This document shows, one piece after another, positions 35,616 to 43,838 of a DNA stretch of 64,000 bases; position 1 is the first letter of the stretch; the number at the start of each line of letters is the position of its first letter. The notes beneath the pieces were generated by a model that saw only the letters and a list, made by a program, of their open reading frames with translations, had not been told where the DNA came from and ran no database searches. This stretch comes from Hymenobacter nivis (GTDB taxonomy: Bacteria > Bacteroidota > Bacteroidia > Cytophagales > Hymenobacteraceae): the NCBI RefSeq assembly GCF_006439025.1, contig NZ_RCYZ01000001.1:124001-188000 (forward strand). The letters run 5' to 3'. A program made the position numbers and the translations under genes.

Positions 35616-36770
35616 ATGGAAAATTCGTATGATTTGATCGTCGTGGGCGCGGGGGCCCTAGGCGCCTTCCACACCTACTTCGCGCTGGAGCGCGGCCTGA
35701 AGGTGCTGCTGTTGGAGAAAGACGCCCGCCCGATGGAGGCCACCGTGCGCAATTTCGGGCAGATCATCACCTCGGGCATGGCCGAGGGCGCGTGGTTCGA
35801 CTACGCCCGCGCGAGCCTCGCCACGTACCAGAAAATTCAGGCCGAGTACGACATTTCCATCCGCCAAAACGGCTCACTCTACCTGGCCTCGACGCCACTC
35901 GAAATGCAGGTGCTGGAGGAAAAGCACGCGCGCTACCAGGCCATCGGCTATGCCTCGCGGGTGCTCACGGCGGCGCAGTGCCGGCAGCGGCTGCCCGCCG
36001 TGCAGGCCAGCTACTGCGTGGGCGGCCTGCTGTTTGAGCAGGAAGTGACCGCCGAGCCCGACCAAATGATCCACCGCCTGCTGGCCTACCTCGGGGCCCG
36101 CTACCGGCTCGACTACCGCCCCGCCACCCCCGTGCGCGAGGTGACGGCCGGCGACGCGGGCGCCACCGTCATCGACGCGCGCGGCCAGCGCTACACGGCC
36201 GCCCAGGTGCTGGTGTGCAGCGGCCGCGACGTGCAGCTGCTGTTCCCCGACGTGTTCGCGCAGAGCGACTTGGAGCTGGTGAAGCTGCAGATGCTGGCCA
36301 CCTACCCCCTGCCGCAGGTGCGGCTGCCGGGCTCGGTGCTCACGGGCTTGAGCCTGCGGCGCTACGCGGCGTTCAAGGCGTGCCCGTCGTTTGCCCAGCT
36401 CCAGGCCGAGGCCATGGACCCCGACCTACGCGCGTGGGGCATCCACATCTTGTTCAAGCAGGCCGTGGACGGCTCCATCATCATCGGCGACACCCACGAG
36501 TACGCCGACCTGCCCCAGGCCGCCGACCTGGACTTCAACAACGCCGATTCCCTCAACCAGCTCATGCTGGCCGCGGCCCGCCGCATCGTGGACCTGCCCG
36601 ACTGGCGCATCCAGCGCGCCTGGAACGGCTACTACACCCAGAGCAAGTCGGCCGAGGTGTTCCAGCACTCACCCGACCCGCGCATTCACCTCGTCACGGG
36701 CATCGGGGGCAAGGGCATGACGAGCGCCGGCGGCTTTGCCCAGCACCACGTGGCGCAGCTGCTGGGCTAG
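35616..36770 (+). CDS. FAD-dependent amine oxidoreductase of the phosphonate-associated type (PbfD/TIGR03364-like)
   Basis: A 384-residue cytoplasmic flavoenzyme of the D-amino-acid/glycine oxidase group. The FAD-binding Rossmann motif is VVGAGALGAFHTYFALERGL at about 7-28; other family stretches are EATVRNFGQIITSGMAEGAW, HILFKQAVDGSIIIGDTHEY and the C-terminal GIGGKGMTSAGGFAQHH. The NFGQI and DGSIIIGDTHEY segments fit the TIGR03364 group found in phosphonate operons, members of which have been shown to oxidise 2-aminoethylphosphonate or its N-methyl form to phosphonoacetaldehyde. That product is the substrate of PhnX, encoded just upstream. Substrate assignment is by analogy. Confidence 0.87.
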   Translation: MENSYDLIVVGAGALGAFHTYFALERGLKVLLLEKDARPMEATVRNFGQIITSGMAEGAWFDYARASLATYQKIQAEYDISIRQNGSLYLASTPLEMQVLEEKHARYQAIGYASRVLTAAQCRQRLPAVQASYCVGGLLFEQEVTAEPDQMIHRLLAYLGARYRLDYRPATPVREVTAGDAGATVIDARGQRYTAAQVLVCSGRDVQLLFPDVFAQSDLELVKLQMLATYPLPQVRLPGSVLTGLSLRRYAAFKACPSFAQLQAEAMDPDLRAWGIHILFKQAVDGSIIIGDTHEYADLPQAADLDFNNADSLNQLMLAAARRIVDLPDWRIQRAWNGYYTQSKSAEVFQHSPDPRIHLVTGIGGKGMTSAGGFAQHHVAQLLG

Positions 36771-36846
36771 GGCCCCGGCGGGCGGGGCCCCGGATTGGGC
36801 GATTGCGCGTTCTTTGCGGCGCTGACGTTCACTTTTTGCCCCGCCC

Positions 36847-38199
36847 ATGCCCACCGGTACGCTGCTAATTATCGACGACGAGGCCCGCCTGCGGCAGCTC
36901 CTGGCGCGGGTGCTCGAACTGGAAGGCTACGCCGTGCTCCAGGCCCCCGACGCGGCCCGCGGCTTTGAGCTGCTGCGTGACCACGCGGCCGAGGTGCTCG
37001 TCATCCTCTCCGACGTGAAGCTGCCCGACGCCCACGGCGTAGACCTGCTGCCCCGCTTCCGGGCCGCCGCGCCCGACGCCGAAGTGGTGCTGCTCACCGC
37101 CTTCGGCACCATCGCCGACGGCGTGCGGGCCATGAAGCAGGGCGCGTTCGACTACCTCACGAAGGGCGATTTCGAGCAGCAACTCGTGGTGGTAGTGGAG
37201 CGCGCGGCCGACAAGGCGCGCCTGCGCCAGCGCCTGGCCGCCCTGGAACGCCGCGTGGGCCAGCGCGCCAATTTTGACGCTATGATTGGCACCTCGCCCG
37301 CCCTGCGCCGGGCCCAGGACTTGGCCCGCCAAGTGGCGCCCACCGACAGCACCGTGCTGCTGGAGGGCCCCACCGGCGCGGGCAAGGAGCTGTTTGCCCA
37401 GGCGCTGCACGAGGCCAGCGGGCGCCGGCAGAAGGCGTTTGTGGCCGTCAACTGCAGCGCCTTCCCGCGCGACTTGCTGGAGTCGGAGCTGTTTGGCTAC
37501 AAAAAAGGCGCCTTCACGGGGGCCCTGGGCGACAAGAAGGGCCTGCTGGAAGAAGCCAACGGCGGCACGCTGTTCCTGGACGAAATTGGCGAGCTGGAGC
37601 TGAACGTGCAAGCCAAGTTCCTGCGGGTGTTGGAGTTGCAGCAGTTCACCAAGCTCGGCGACACCAAGCCCACGCAGGTGAACGTGCGGTTGGTGGCCGC
37701 CACCAACCGCAACCTCAAGCAGGAAGCGGCCGACGGCAACTTCCGGCTCGACTTGTACTACCGGCTCTCGGTGTTCACCATCGTGGTGCCGCCGCTCAGC
37801 GCCCGCACGGCCGACGTGCCGTTGCTGGCCGAGTACTTTTTGCAGCACTTCGCCGCCCGCCTCGCCAAGCGCCTGCCCGGCTTCGAGCCCGACGCCCTGC
37901 GCCTGCTGCAAGCCTACGCCTGGCCCGGCAACGTGCGCGAACTGAAGAACGTGTTGGAGCGCGCCGCCATTCTGGCCCCCGCCGGCCAGCCCCTGGCGCC
38001 CGACTACTTGCCCGACGAGTTCCACGCCCGCGCCGGGGCCCCACCAGCCGGCGGCGACAGCCTGCGCGCCCTCGAAGCCCAGCATATCGGCCGCCTCATG
38101 CGCGAGCGCGCCGGCGACAAGCCCGACGTGGCCAAGCGCCTGGGCATCGGCCTGACGACCTTGTACCGCAAATTGCAGGAATATGGCCTGGAGCAGTAG
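36847..38199 (+). CDS. NtrC-family sigma-54-dependent response regulator
   Basis: A 450-residue transcription activator. The receiver domain has the acidic pair (IDDEARLR), phospho-acceptor Asp56 (ILSDVKLPD), Thr in LLTAFG and Lys in YLTKGDF. The AAA+ domain has Walker A GPTGAGKE (about 173-180), the sigma-54 contact loop GAFTGA, and Walker B GGTLFLDEIGE. The C-terminal Fis-type helix-turn-helix ends in GLTTLYRKLQEYG. It opens a pair with the kinase encoded at 38343, separated by a hairpin repeat. Its target promoters are not obvious in the window; in related genomes such pairs occur near various transport operons. Confidence 0.94.
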   Translation: MPTGTLLIIDDEARLRQLLARVLELEGYAVLQAPDAARGFELLRDHAAEVLVILSDVKLPDAHGVDLLPRFRAAAPDAEVVLLTAFGTIADGVRAMKQGAFDYLTKGDFEQQLVVVVERAADKARLRQRLAALERRVGQRANFDAMIGTSPALRRAQDLARQVAPTDSTVLLEGPTGAGKELFAQALHEASGRRQKAFVAVNCSAFPRDLLESELFGYKKGAFTGALGDKKGLLEEANGGTLFLDEIGELELNVQAKFLRVLELQQFTKLGDTKPTQVNVRLVAATNRNLKQEAADGNFRLDLYYRLSVFTIVVPPLSARTADVPLLAEYFLQHFAARLAKRLPGFEPDALRLLQAYAWPGNVRELKNVLERAAILAPAGQPLAPDYLPDEFHARAGAPPAGGDSLRALEAQHIGRLMRERAGDKPDVAKRLGIGLTTLYRKLQEYGLEQ

Positions 38200-38204
38200 C
38201 GCGC

Positions 38205-38303
38205 TGTAGCGCGGACTTTGTAGTCCGCGGCTCTTGCTTCGTCCTGCCGATAATCAGGCAGCGACCGGGAAGCGTCGCGGACTAAAAAGGCCGCGCTACA
38301 GCG
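38205..38303. repeat. Inverted repeat, GTAGCGCGGACTTTGTAGTCCGCG family, copy 4
   Basis: About 98-base palindrome between the sigma-54 regulator and its kinase. The left arm starts TGTAGCGCGGACTTTGTAGT, the right arm ends GGCCGCGCTACAG, and the middle has GCTTCGTCCTGCCGATAATC, which is nearly the reverse complement of the middle of copy 2. Confidence 0.85.
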
Positions 38304-38342
38304 CCAGCAACCTTACCAAACCTGCCCAAGCCACTGCTACCC

Positions 38343-39812
38343 ATGACCCTGAAACTCAAAATCCGCCTCGGCGTGGGGCTGCTGCTGCTGCTGTTATTGG
38401 GGTTGGGCGGCTACACGCTAGCCACCATCGCCTTTTTGGAGAAAGGAGCCCACGGCATCGAGCAGGCCGATTTTGACGCGGCGCGGCGGGCGGTGGTGGC
38501 CTTCGTAATGGCGGGCACGGCGCTGGGCGTGCTGCTGGTGGTGCGCCTGCCGCGGGCCGTGGTGGGGCCCCTGCACCGCCTGCGCGCCGACATGGAACAG
38601 GTGGCGGGCCCCGGGCCGGCCACCCGAGTGGCGGTGCGCAAAAACGACGAAATCGGCAACGTGGCGGCGGCCGTGAACCTGGTGCTGGGCCAAGCCCAGG
38701 ACGAGCGCCGCGCCACGCTGGCCGAGCTGCTGGTACAGCGCAACCGCATGGACAGCCTCGTGATGAGCCTCGACGAGGGCCTGCTGCTGCTCGACCAACG
38801 CGGCGACCTGGTGCTGGCCAACCCCGCGGCCTGCAACCTGCTAGGCGAAACCGCCGCCACCCTGCTCGGCCGCCCCGCCGCCGAAGTGGCCCGCACCAAC
38901 CCGCTGCTGGCTGAGTTGCTGGCCGCCGTGGCTACCCCCCACCCCTCCGGCGCCGTGGTGCAGGGCCCCGTTTTCACCATTGCCCACAAAACGCCCGAAC
39001 CCCACTATCGCCTCACCATCGGCCACGTGGAGGCGCCGGGGGCCGACGGCAGCCCGCCCACGCCGGCCGGCCACGTGCTGTGCCTACGCAACGTGTCGGA
39101 CTTCAAGAAGCTCGACCAGCTGAAATCTAACTTCCTGGCCACCATTTCGCACGAGTTGAAAACGCCGCTGGCCAGCATCAACCTGAGCCTGTTCCTGCTG
39201 CAAGACGAGCGCACCGACCCGGAAGAACGCCAGCGTATCGCGGCCGGCATCCGCGACGAGACACAGCGCCTGCTGGGCATGGTGGGCCAGCTCATCGACG
39301 TGTCGCGGCTCGACGCCGGGGCCGGCATCCAGCTCAACGTGCGGGCCCTGGCCCTGGCCGACGTGGTGGCCTACGCCACGGGCATCGTGCGGCCCCAGCT
39401 GGAAGACAAGCAGTTGCAGCTGGAGCTGCGCCTGCCCCCCGACCTGCCCGCCGTGCGCGGCGACGCTGAGAAAACCTCCTGGGTGCTCATCAACTTGCTG
39501 GCTAACGCCATCCGCTACTCGCCCGCCGGGGCCCCGCTCGTCGTCAAGGCCATTCCGTGGGGCGAGATGGTGCAGCTGAGCGTGCGCGACCAGGGCCCCG
39601 GCATTGCGCGCGAGCACCACAAGCGCATCTTCCAGCGGTTTGCGGGCGGGCCGGGGGCCCCGGGCGAGGGCCCCGGCCCCGGCAGCTCGGGCCTGGGCCT
39701 GAGCATTTCGCGCGAGTTCATCGCCGCGCAGGGCGGGCAGCTGTGGGTGGAGAGCCAGCCGCCGGCCGGCAGTTGCTTTTTGTTCACGCTGCCCGTAGCA
39801 GCAGCGCAGTAG
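38343..39812 (+). CDS. Sensor histidine kinase with HAMP and PAS domains (NtrY/KinB-like)
   Basis: Membrane sensor kinase of 489 residues. Two membrane segments (about 9-30 and 55-70) enclose only a short periplasmic loop, so the signal is probably intracellular or intramembrane. A HAMP linker (about 72-125), a PAS domain (about 135-260, MDSLVMSLDEGLLLLDQRGD), HisKA (His about 270 in ISHELKTPL) and HATPase (NLLANAIRYSPAG, DQGPGI, SSGLGLSIS) follow. It should phosphorylate the sigma-54 regulator encoded just upstream. Confidence 0.93.
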   Translation: MTLKLKIRLGVGLLLLLLLGLGGYTLATIAFLEKGAHGIEQADFDAARRAVVAFVMAGTALGVLLVVRLPRAVVGPLHRLRADMEQVAGPGPATRVAVRKNDEIGNVAAAVNLVLGQAQDERRATLAELLVQRNRMDSLVMSLDEGLLLLDQRGDLVLANPAACNLLGETAATLLGRPAAEVARTNPLLAELLAAVATPHPSGAVVQGPVFTIAHKTPEPHYRLTIGHVEAPGADGSPPTPAGHVLCLRNVSDFKKLDQLKSNFLATISHELKTPLASINLSLFLLQDERTDPEERQRIAAGIRDETQRLLGMVGQLIDVSRLDAGAGIQLNVRALALADVVAYATGIVRPQLEDKQLQLELRLPPDLPAVRGDAEKTSWVLINLLANAIRYSPAGAPLVVKAIPWGEMVQLSVRDQGPGIAREHHKRIFQRFAGGPGAPGEGPGPGSSGLGLSISREFIAAQGGQLWVESQPPAGSCFLFTLPVAAAQ

Positions 39813-39863
39813 CGCGTTGGTCCTGTACCGCTAGGCTGTGCTTGGCGGTACAGGACCAACGCG
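39813..39863. repeat. Inverted repeat, TGTACCGC/GCGGTACA family, copy 2
   Basis: Perfect 19-base arms (CGCGTTGGTCCTGTACCGC and complement) around TAGGCTGTGCTTG, just after the kinase stop codon. The inside matches the core of the repeat at 12459-12538. Confidence 0.8.
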
Positions 39864-39912
39864 AAAAAAGCCGCCGGCCCGCAGCAAATTGCTGCGAGCC
39901 GGCGGCTTTTTA
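39864..39912. terminator. Bidirectional terminator between kinase and DUF4270 genes
   Basis: GC-rich hairpin (GCCGCCGGC arms, AAATT-containing loop) flanked by AAAAAA on the left and TTTTT on the right, placed between two convergent genes. This is a classic two-way intrinsic terminator. Confidence 0.92.
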
Positions 39913-39929
39913 GGGGCCCCGCGGGTGGG

Positions 39930-41279
39930 TTATTCCACGATGCGGGTGTAGTAAATCTTGAATTGCAGGGGCGCGGCGGTGTTTACCTGGTTGCCCAGCG
40001 CGGCTCCTTCAAAAATCAAGGGGTTCACGTCGGGGCTCAGCAGCAGGCCATTGTTTTCGATGGTGCCGGCCAGCACGCCCTGAACGTAGCTGAACATATT
40101 GAGGGTGTAGGCCGCCTGCGGCAGGTTGGTCTGGGCCGAAGTGGCCACGGTGGCCATGACCGTATTCGGGGGTTGAACGCCGGGGTTGCTCTCATACGGG
40201 GCCCGGAGTTGATTGGAGCTGTTGGTGAGGGCCGTGCCCAAGGTGGGCAGGCGCGACGCGGCGTTGTTTTGGGCCGCGCCGGGCACGGCCAGTTGTAACG
40301 AGGCTGAGTTTAACACCAGGCTGCTGCCAAACTGGTTCAGCGACCGTAGGTACGGAAACTCCACCCTGGTGTACACGCCCAGCGTGCCCTGCACGAAGCT
40401 GCGGTTGCCCGTAGCGGTGCTGCTCAGTGATTGGCGGAAGGCAGTGAGGCCTGCCAGCGCGGTACCCGCCCGGTTGGTTTCGAGGTGGTAGAAGTGCGGC
40501 GTGGCGCTGCCCCCACCCGTGAAGGTGTAGGTGAGCACCGTGGCCGGGTCGTTGGCAACGTGGTGGTACAGGCGCAACACGACGGCCGCCCCGAAGCGCA
40601 GAATGGCCCCGTTGTCGTTAGCCCCCGGCGTCAAGGCCAGCCCGTTCAGGTAGCGCCCCAGCTGCTCTTGCGCATCGAGCTGGTTGGTTTGGCCAGCGTT
40701 CCAGAGGGTTCGGCCCAGCACGTCGCTCAGGCGGATGTGCAGCGACTTAACCTTGCCGTTCGTCCGGTACTGGCGCTGGCCGAGCACGGTGCTGCTGTAG
40801 GGCACATCGTCCTTGGTGTAGTAGGGCTTGCCGTCGGTGCGCAGCGCGTTGGGCAGCTGGTGCACCTCCATGCGCTGCACCTTCGTGCTGTCGCCGTAGC
40901 GGTAGGCGTCCGAGGCGACGTCCAGCGCCAGCGAGTCGTACACCTGCGTCTGGTCGGGCACGAGCGGATTATCCAGCGTGAAGCTGACGTAGCCCCGGCC
41001 CGTCACGGTGCCAAACACCGGATCGACGTAGCGCCCCACGGCCAGGCCGGAGTTGTTCGACGAGATGATGGAATCGATGAGCACCGTGCTGGTGCGCACC
41101 GTCACGGTATCGGTGAAGAAGGCCAGGCGGTTCACCGCCGCGGGAGCGGGCAGCGAATCGTTGATGCCTTCGCCCTTTTTGCAGCCCGCCAGCAGCACCA
41201 GGGCCAGCAGCAGGCCCAGCAAGCCGGCCCCGGTGCGGGGCCGGCTCGTGGAATGGTGTGCTTTATTGAGGAACTGCAT
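39930..41279 (-). CDS. DUF4270-type lipoprotein
   Basis: A lipoprotein of about 449 residues. The ATG at 41279 (MQFLNKAHHS) is preferred; another ATG lies three codons upstream. The lipobox is LALVLLAGCKKGEG. The mature part is beta-rich with GRYVDPVFGTVTGRGYVSF, TQVYDSLALDVASDAYRYGD and the C-terminal LQFKIYYTRIVE, all typical of DUF4270. It overlaps the end of the Kelch gene by 17 bases, so the two are co-translated. DUF4270 and Kelch genes are often paired in Bacteroidota; a surface or cell-wall role is likely but undefined. Confidence 0.88.
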   Translation of the reverse strand: MQFLNKAHHSTSRPRTGAGLLGLLLALVLLAGCKKGEGINDSLPAPAAVNRLAFFTDTVTVRTSTVLIDSIISSNNSGLAVGRYVDPVFGTVTGRGYVSFTLDNPLVPDQTQVYDSLALDVASDAYRYGDSTKVQRMEVHQLPNALRTDGKPYYTKDDVPYSSTVLGQRQYRTNGKVKSLHIRLSDVLGRTLWNAGQTNQLDAQEQLGRYLNGLALTPGANDNGAILRFGAAVVLRLYHHVANDPATVLTYTFTGGGSATPHFYHLETNRAGTALAGLTAFRQSLSSTATGNRSFVQGTLGVYTRVEFPYLRSLNQFGSSLVLNSASLQLAVPGAAQNNAASRLPTLGTALTNSSNQLRAPYESNPGVQPPNTVMATVATSAQTNLPQAAYTLNMFSYVQGVLAGTIENNGLLLSPDVNPLIFEGAALGNQVNTAAPLQFKIYYTRIVE

Positions 41280-42297
41280 CCGGAGCAAACTGGTACAGAT
41301 CGTCGAGGCGGGTGGTGCCCGTCAGGCCCAGGCCCACGTAGCCCGTGCTGCCGATAGAGAAGCCAATGCCATTGGCGCGGCCCACGCCGCCGCCGCCGCC
41401 GCTGGTGGTCGCGTTAAAGGCCGTTTTCACCGTCCAAGTGTCATCGGTGGGGTTATAGGCCCAGCAGTCGCCCTGAATGGCGCCCTTGGTGCCCGTGGCA
41501 ATGTAGCCCATCGAGCCCACTGCGAAGCTCGCAGCGTTGGCGCGGGGCAGCAGGCTGTAGTCGTAGTCCAGGGCATCGGCCGAGGTGGCCGAGTGCGCCA
41601 GGAGCTGGCGGTGCGCGGTCCAGGTGCTCGTGCCGGGGTCGTAGGAGTACACGTCGGCGGGGTAAGCGGCGTTGGCCGTGCCCAGCATCACGTAGCCCTT
41701 GTCGTTGAGGGTGAAGGACGAGGCACCCTGGCGCTTGGCACCGGGGTAGCTGCTGATGGACGACCAGGTGTTGGTGCCGGCGTTGTACTGGTAGAAGTCG
41801 TTCTGGGCGCTACCGGTGTAGCCGGTGCCCACGTAGCCCACGTTTTTGGCGGTGAAGGCCACGGCGCCGTAGCGGGCCGAGGGGAAGTCGGCAATGCGGC
41901 TCCAGGTGTTGCTGGCGGGGTTGTAGCGCCAGAAGTCGCTCAGGTAGCTGGTGCCGGTGTAGCCCGTGCCCACGTAGCCGTAGTTAGCGTCGGAGAAAGC
42001 CACGGCCAGGTAGCGGCCGCGGCCAGGGAAGCTGGCCACTTTGGCCCAGCTGTTGTTCGAAGCCGTGTAAGCGTAAAAGTCTTTGAAAGCACCTACCGTG
42101 TCCACGCCGTTCATGCCCAGGCCGGTGTAGGCCACGTTGCCAATGGTGAAGCTAACCGCTCCGCTGCGTGCCAGGCCGGGCAAATACGCGCTGCGGGTCC
42201 AAACGCCGGTAACGGCGGCAGTGGAATCACTTTTTTTGCAGGAACCGAGGCTTAACGTCGCCAGCGCGAGCAAAACAACTGAAAAAAAATTCTTCAT
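41263..42297 (-). CDS. Kelch-repeat lipoprotein
   Basis: A 344-residue lipoprotein counted from the ATG at 42297 (MKNFFSVVLLALATLSLGSC, lipobox LGSC). The mature part is a beta-propeller of Kelch-type repeats, each with a GYVGTGYTG-like turn followed by DFWRYNPASNTWSRI-like strands; five to seven repeats can be counted. It probably sits on the cell surface or in the periplasm and binds protein or glycan partners. It is translated together with the DUF4270 gene downstream. Confidence 0.9.
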   Translation of the reverse strand: MKNFFSVVLLALATLSLGSCKKSDSTAAVTGVWTRSAYLPGLARSGAVSFTIGNVAYTGLGMNGVDTVGAFKDFYAYTASNNSWAKVASFPGRGRYLAVAFSDANYGYVGTGYTGTSYLSDFWRYNPASNTWSRIADFPSARYGAVAFTAKNVGYVGTGYTGSAQNDFYQYNAGTNTWSSISSYPGAKRQGASSFTLNDKGYVMLGTANAAYPADVYSYDPGTSTWTAHRQLLAHSATSADALDYDYSLLPRANAASFAVGSMGYIATGTKGAIQGDCWAYNPTDDTWTVKTAFNATTSGGGGGVGRANGIGFSIGSTGYVGLGLTGTTRLDDLYQFAPDAVPQ

Positions 42298-42430
42298 GAA
42301 AAGAAAAATGGAGTAAGCAAAATGGATGTCGTATGCCGCAAAGATACCTGAAACCTGTCCGATGGTTGCTTGCCCGCGCAACTACTTTTAAGCTTTAGGG
42401 GCCCGGCAGGGCCTCACCAACGGCAGCGGG

Positions 42431-42898
42431 CTACAGTTTAGTGCCCCGGGTGGCCCCGCCTTGTTGCTGCACCAGCCACTGGTTTAGGGCCCCTTCCTCG
42501 GCGAAGAAAGCCACCCGGGCGGCGGCGGCGGGCGGCGCGGGGGCCCCCAGCGCCGCCAGGTGGCGCGGCGAGGCCAGGTAGCCCAGGTACACGGGGCCGG
42601 CCAGGCGGGCGGGCAGCAGCGGCAGGAAATCGGCCGTGAGCCAGCGCGTGGCCACCGCGTCGAGGGCGCTGCCGCGGCCGCGCACGTCCACCACCCAGTA
42701 GGGGCAGGCGGCGGCTTCGGCGGCGGCCAGCAGGGCCCGGTAGCCGCGCCGCAGCTCGGCGCCCGACACCGGCCGGCGCCAGCGCGCCACCAGCTGGTGC
42801 ACGTCGGGGCGGTAGGCCAGGTGCAGGAAATCGGTTTCCGGCGGCGCCAGGGCGGCGGGGGCAGCGGTACGGAGGGGCATGGCCAACAGCAGAAGCAA
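42431..42898 (-). CDS. Hypothetical protein, STAS-like
   Basis: A protein of about 155 residues; the ATG at 42880 would give 149. It has TDFLHLAYRPDVHQLVARWR, ELRRGYRALLAAAEAAACPY, WVVDVRGRG and PVYLGYLASPRHLAALGAP. The strand-helix pattern resembles SpoIIAA/STAS-like regulatory proteins common as hypotheticals in Hymenobacter-type genomes. I do not assign a function. It precedes nothing obvious and follows a 130-base gap after the Kelch gene promoter region. Confidence 0.6.
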   Translation of the reverse strand: MLLLLAMPLRTAAPAALAPPETDFLHLAYRPDVHQLVARWRRPVSGAELRRGYRALLAAAEAAACPYWVVDVRGRGSALDAVATRWLTADFLPLLPARLAGPVYLGYLASPRHLAALGAPAPPAAAARVAFFAEEGALNQWLVQQQGGATRGTKL

Positions 42899-43027
42899 GC
42901 GGGCGGCCCCAGTGCCGGCCCGCGGCGCAAAGGTGCCGCCCAGGGCCCCGGGGGCCGCCGGGCTTCGGCCGGCAGCCGCGCTTCCTAGACCAACCCGGCG
43001 GTTCCATCGGCGGGGCCCCGGCGGGCC

Positions 43028-43771
43028 TCAGGACCAGCGGCTCAGAAACTGCCCAAACGCCTCCTTGTACTGGTCGCCCACGGGCAGCGTGGCCTCGCCG
43101 ATTTGCACGGTGAGGCGGCGCACGGCCTCAATTTTATCGAGCGCCACGATGAACGAGCGGTGGATGCGCAGGAAGCGCCGGGCGGGCAGTTTCTCCTCCA
43201 TCGCCCGCAGGCTCATCAGCGAGAGCAGGGCCCGGGGCGAGCTTTTGAGGTGCACTTTCACGTAGTCCTTCAGCCCCTCTACGTACAGAATGTCGGCCAG
43301 CAGCACCCGCACGAGCTGGTACTCTACCTTCAGGAAAATGCTGTCTTCCTCGGGCGGCGCAGCGGCCGGAGCGGCCGCGGCGGCCTGGTCGCGCTCGGCG
43401 TAGGTGCGGGCCTTGCCAGCGGCGCGCAAAAATTCCTCGTAGTTGAAGGGCTTCACCAGGTAGTCGAGGGCATCGACGCGGTAGCCCTCCACGGCATACT
43501 GGCTGAAGGCAGTGGTGAACACCACCCGGGGGCCCCCACTCTGGGCCAGCACGCGGGCCAGCTCCAGGCCGTTGAGCTCCTGCATTTGAATGTCAAGAAA
43601 CGCCACGTCGACCCCGCCCGGGGGCAGCGCGTGCAGGCCCTTCAAAGCTTCCACGCCGTTGTCGTAGCGCCCCACCAGCTCCAGAAACGGCGTTTTTTCA
43701 ATAAACGAGCAAACTAAGCCGAGGGCCAGCGGCTCGTCGTCAACGGCAATGCACTTGAGAACGGTAGACAT
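43028..43771 (-). CDS. LytTR-family response regulator
   Basis: A 247-residue DNA-binding response regulator. The receiver domain has VDDEPLAL, phospho-acceptor Asp60 (VAFLDIQMQ), Thr in FTTAFS and Lys in YLVKPFN. A Pro/Ala-rich linker (about 130-143) leads to a LytTR domain (SIFLKVEYQLVRVLLADILY, RRFLRIHRSFIVALDKIEAV). It lies directly downstream of its sensor kinase on the same strand. Such systems often control cell-envelope, exopolysaccharide or gliding genes in Bacteroidota; the target is unknown. Confidence 0.93.
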   Translation of the reverse strand: MSTVLKCIAVDDEPLALGLVCSFIEKTPFLELVGRYDNGVEALKGLHALPPGGVDVAFLDIQMQELNGLELARVLAQSGGPRVVFTTAFSQYAVEGYRVDALDYLVKPFNYEEFLRAAGKARTYAERDQAAAAAPAAAPPEEDSIFLKVEYQLVRVLLADILYVEGLKDYVKVHLKSSPRALLSLMSLRAMEEKLPARRFLRIHRSFIVALDKIEAVRRLTVQIGEATLPVGDQYKEAFGQFLSRWS

Positions 43772-43838
43772 GAAACGAGAATTCGTAAGGTTTTAAGTCA
43801 AGGAGAACGGATAGAAAGGCCCCAACGGCTACCGCCAG

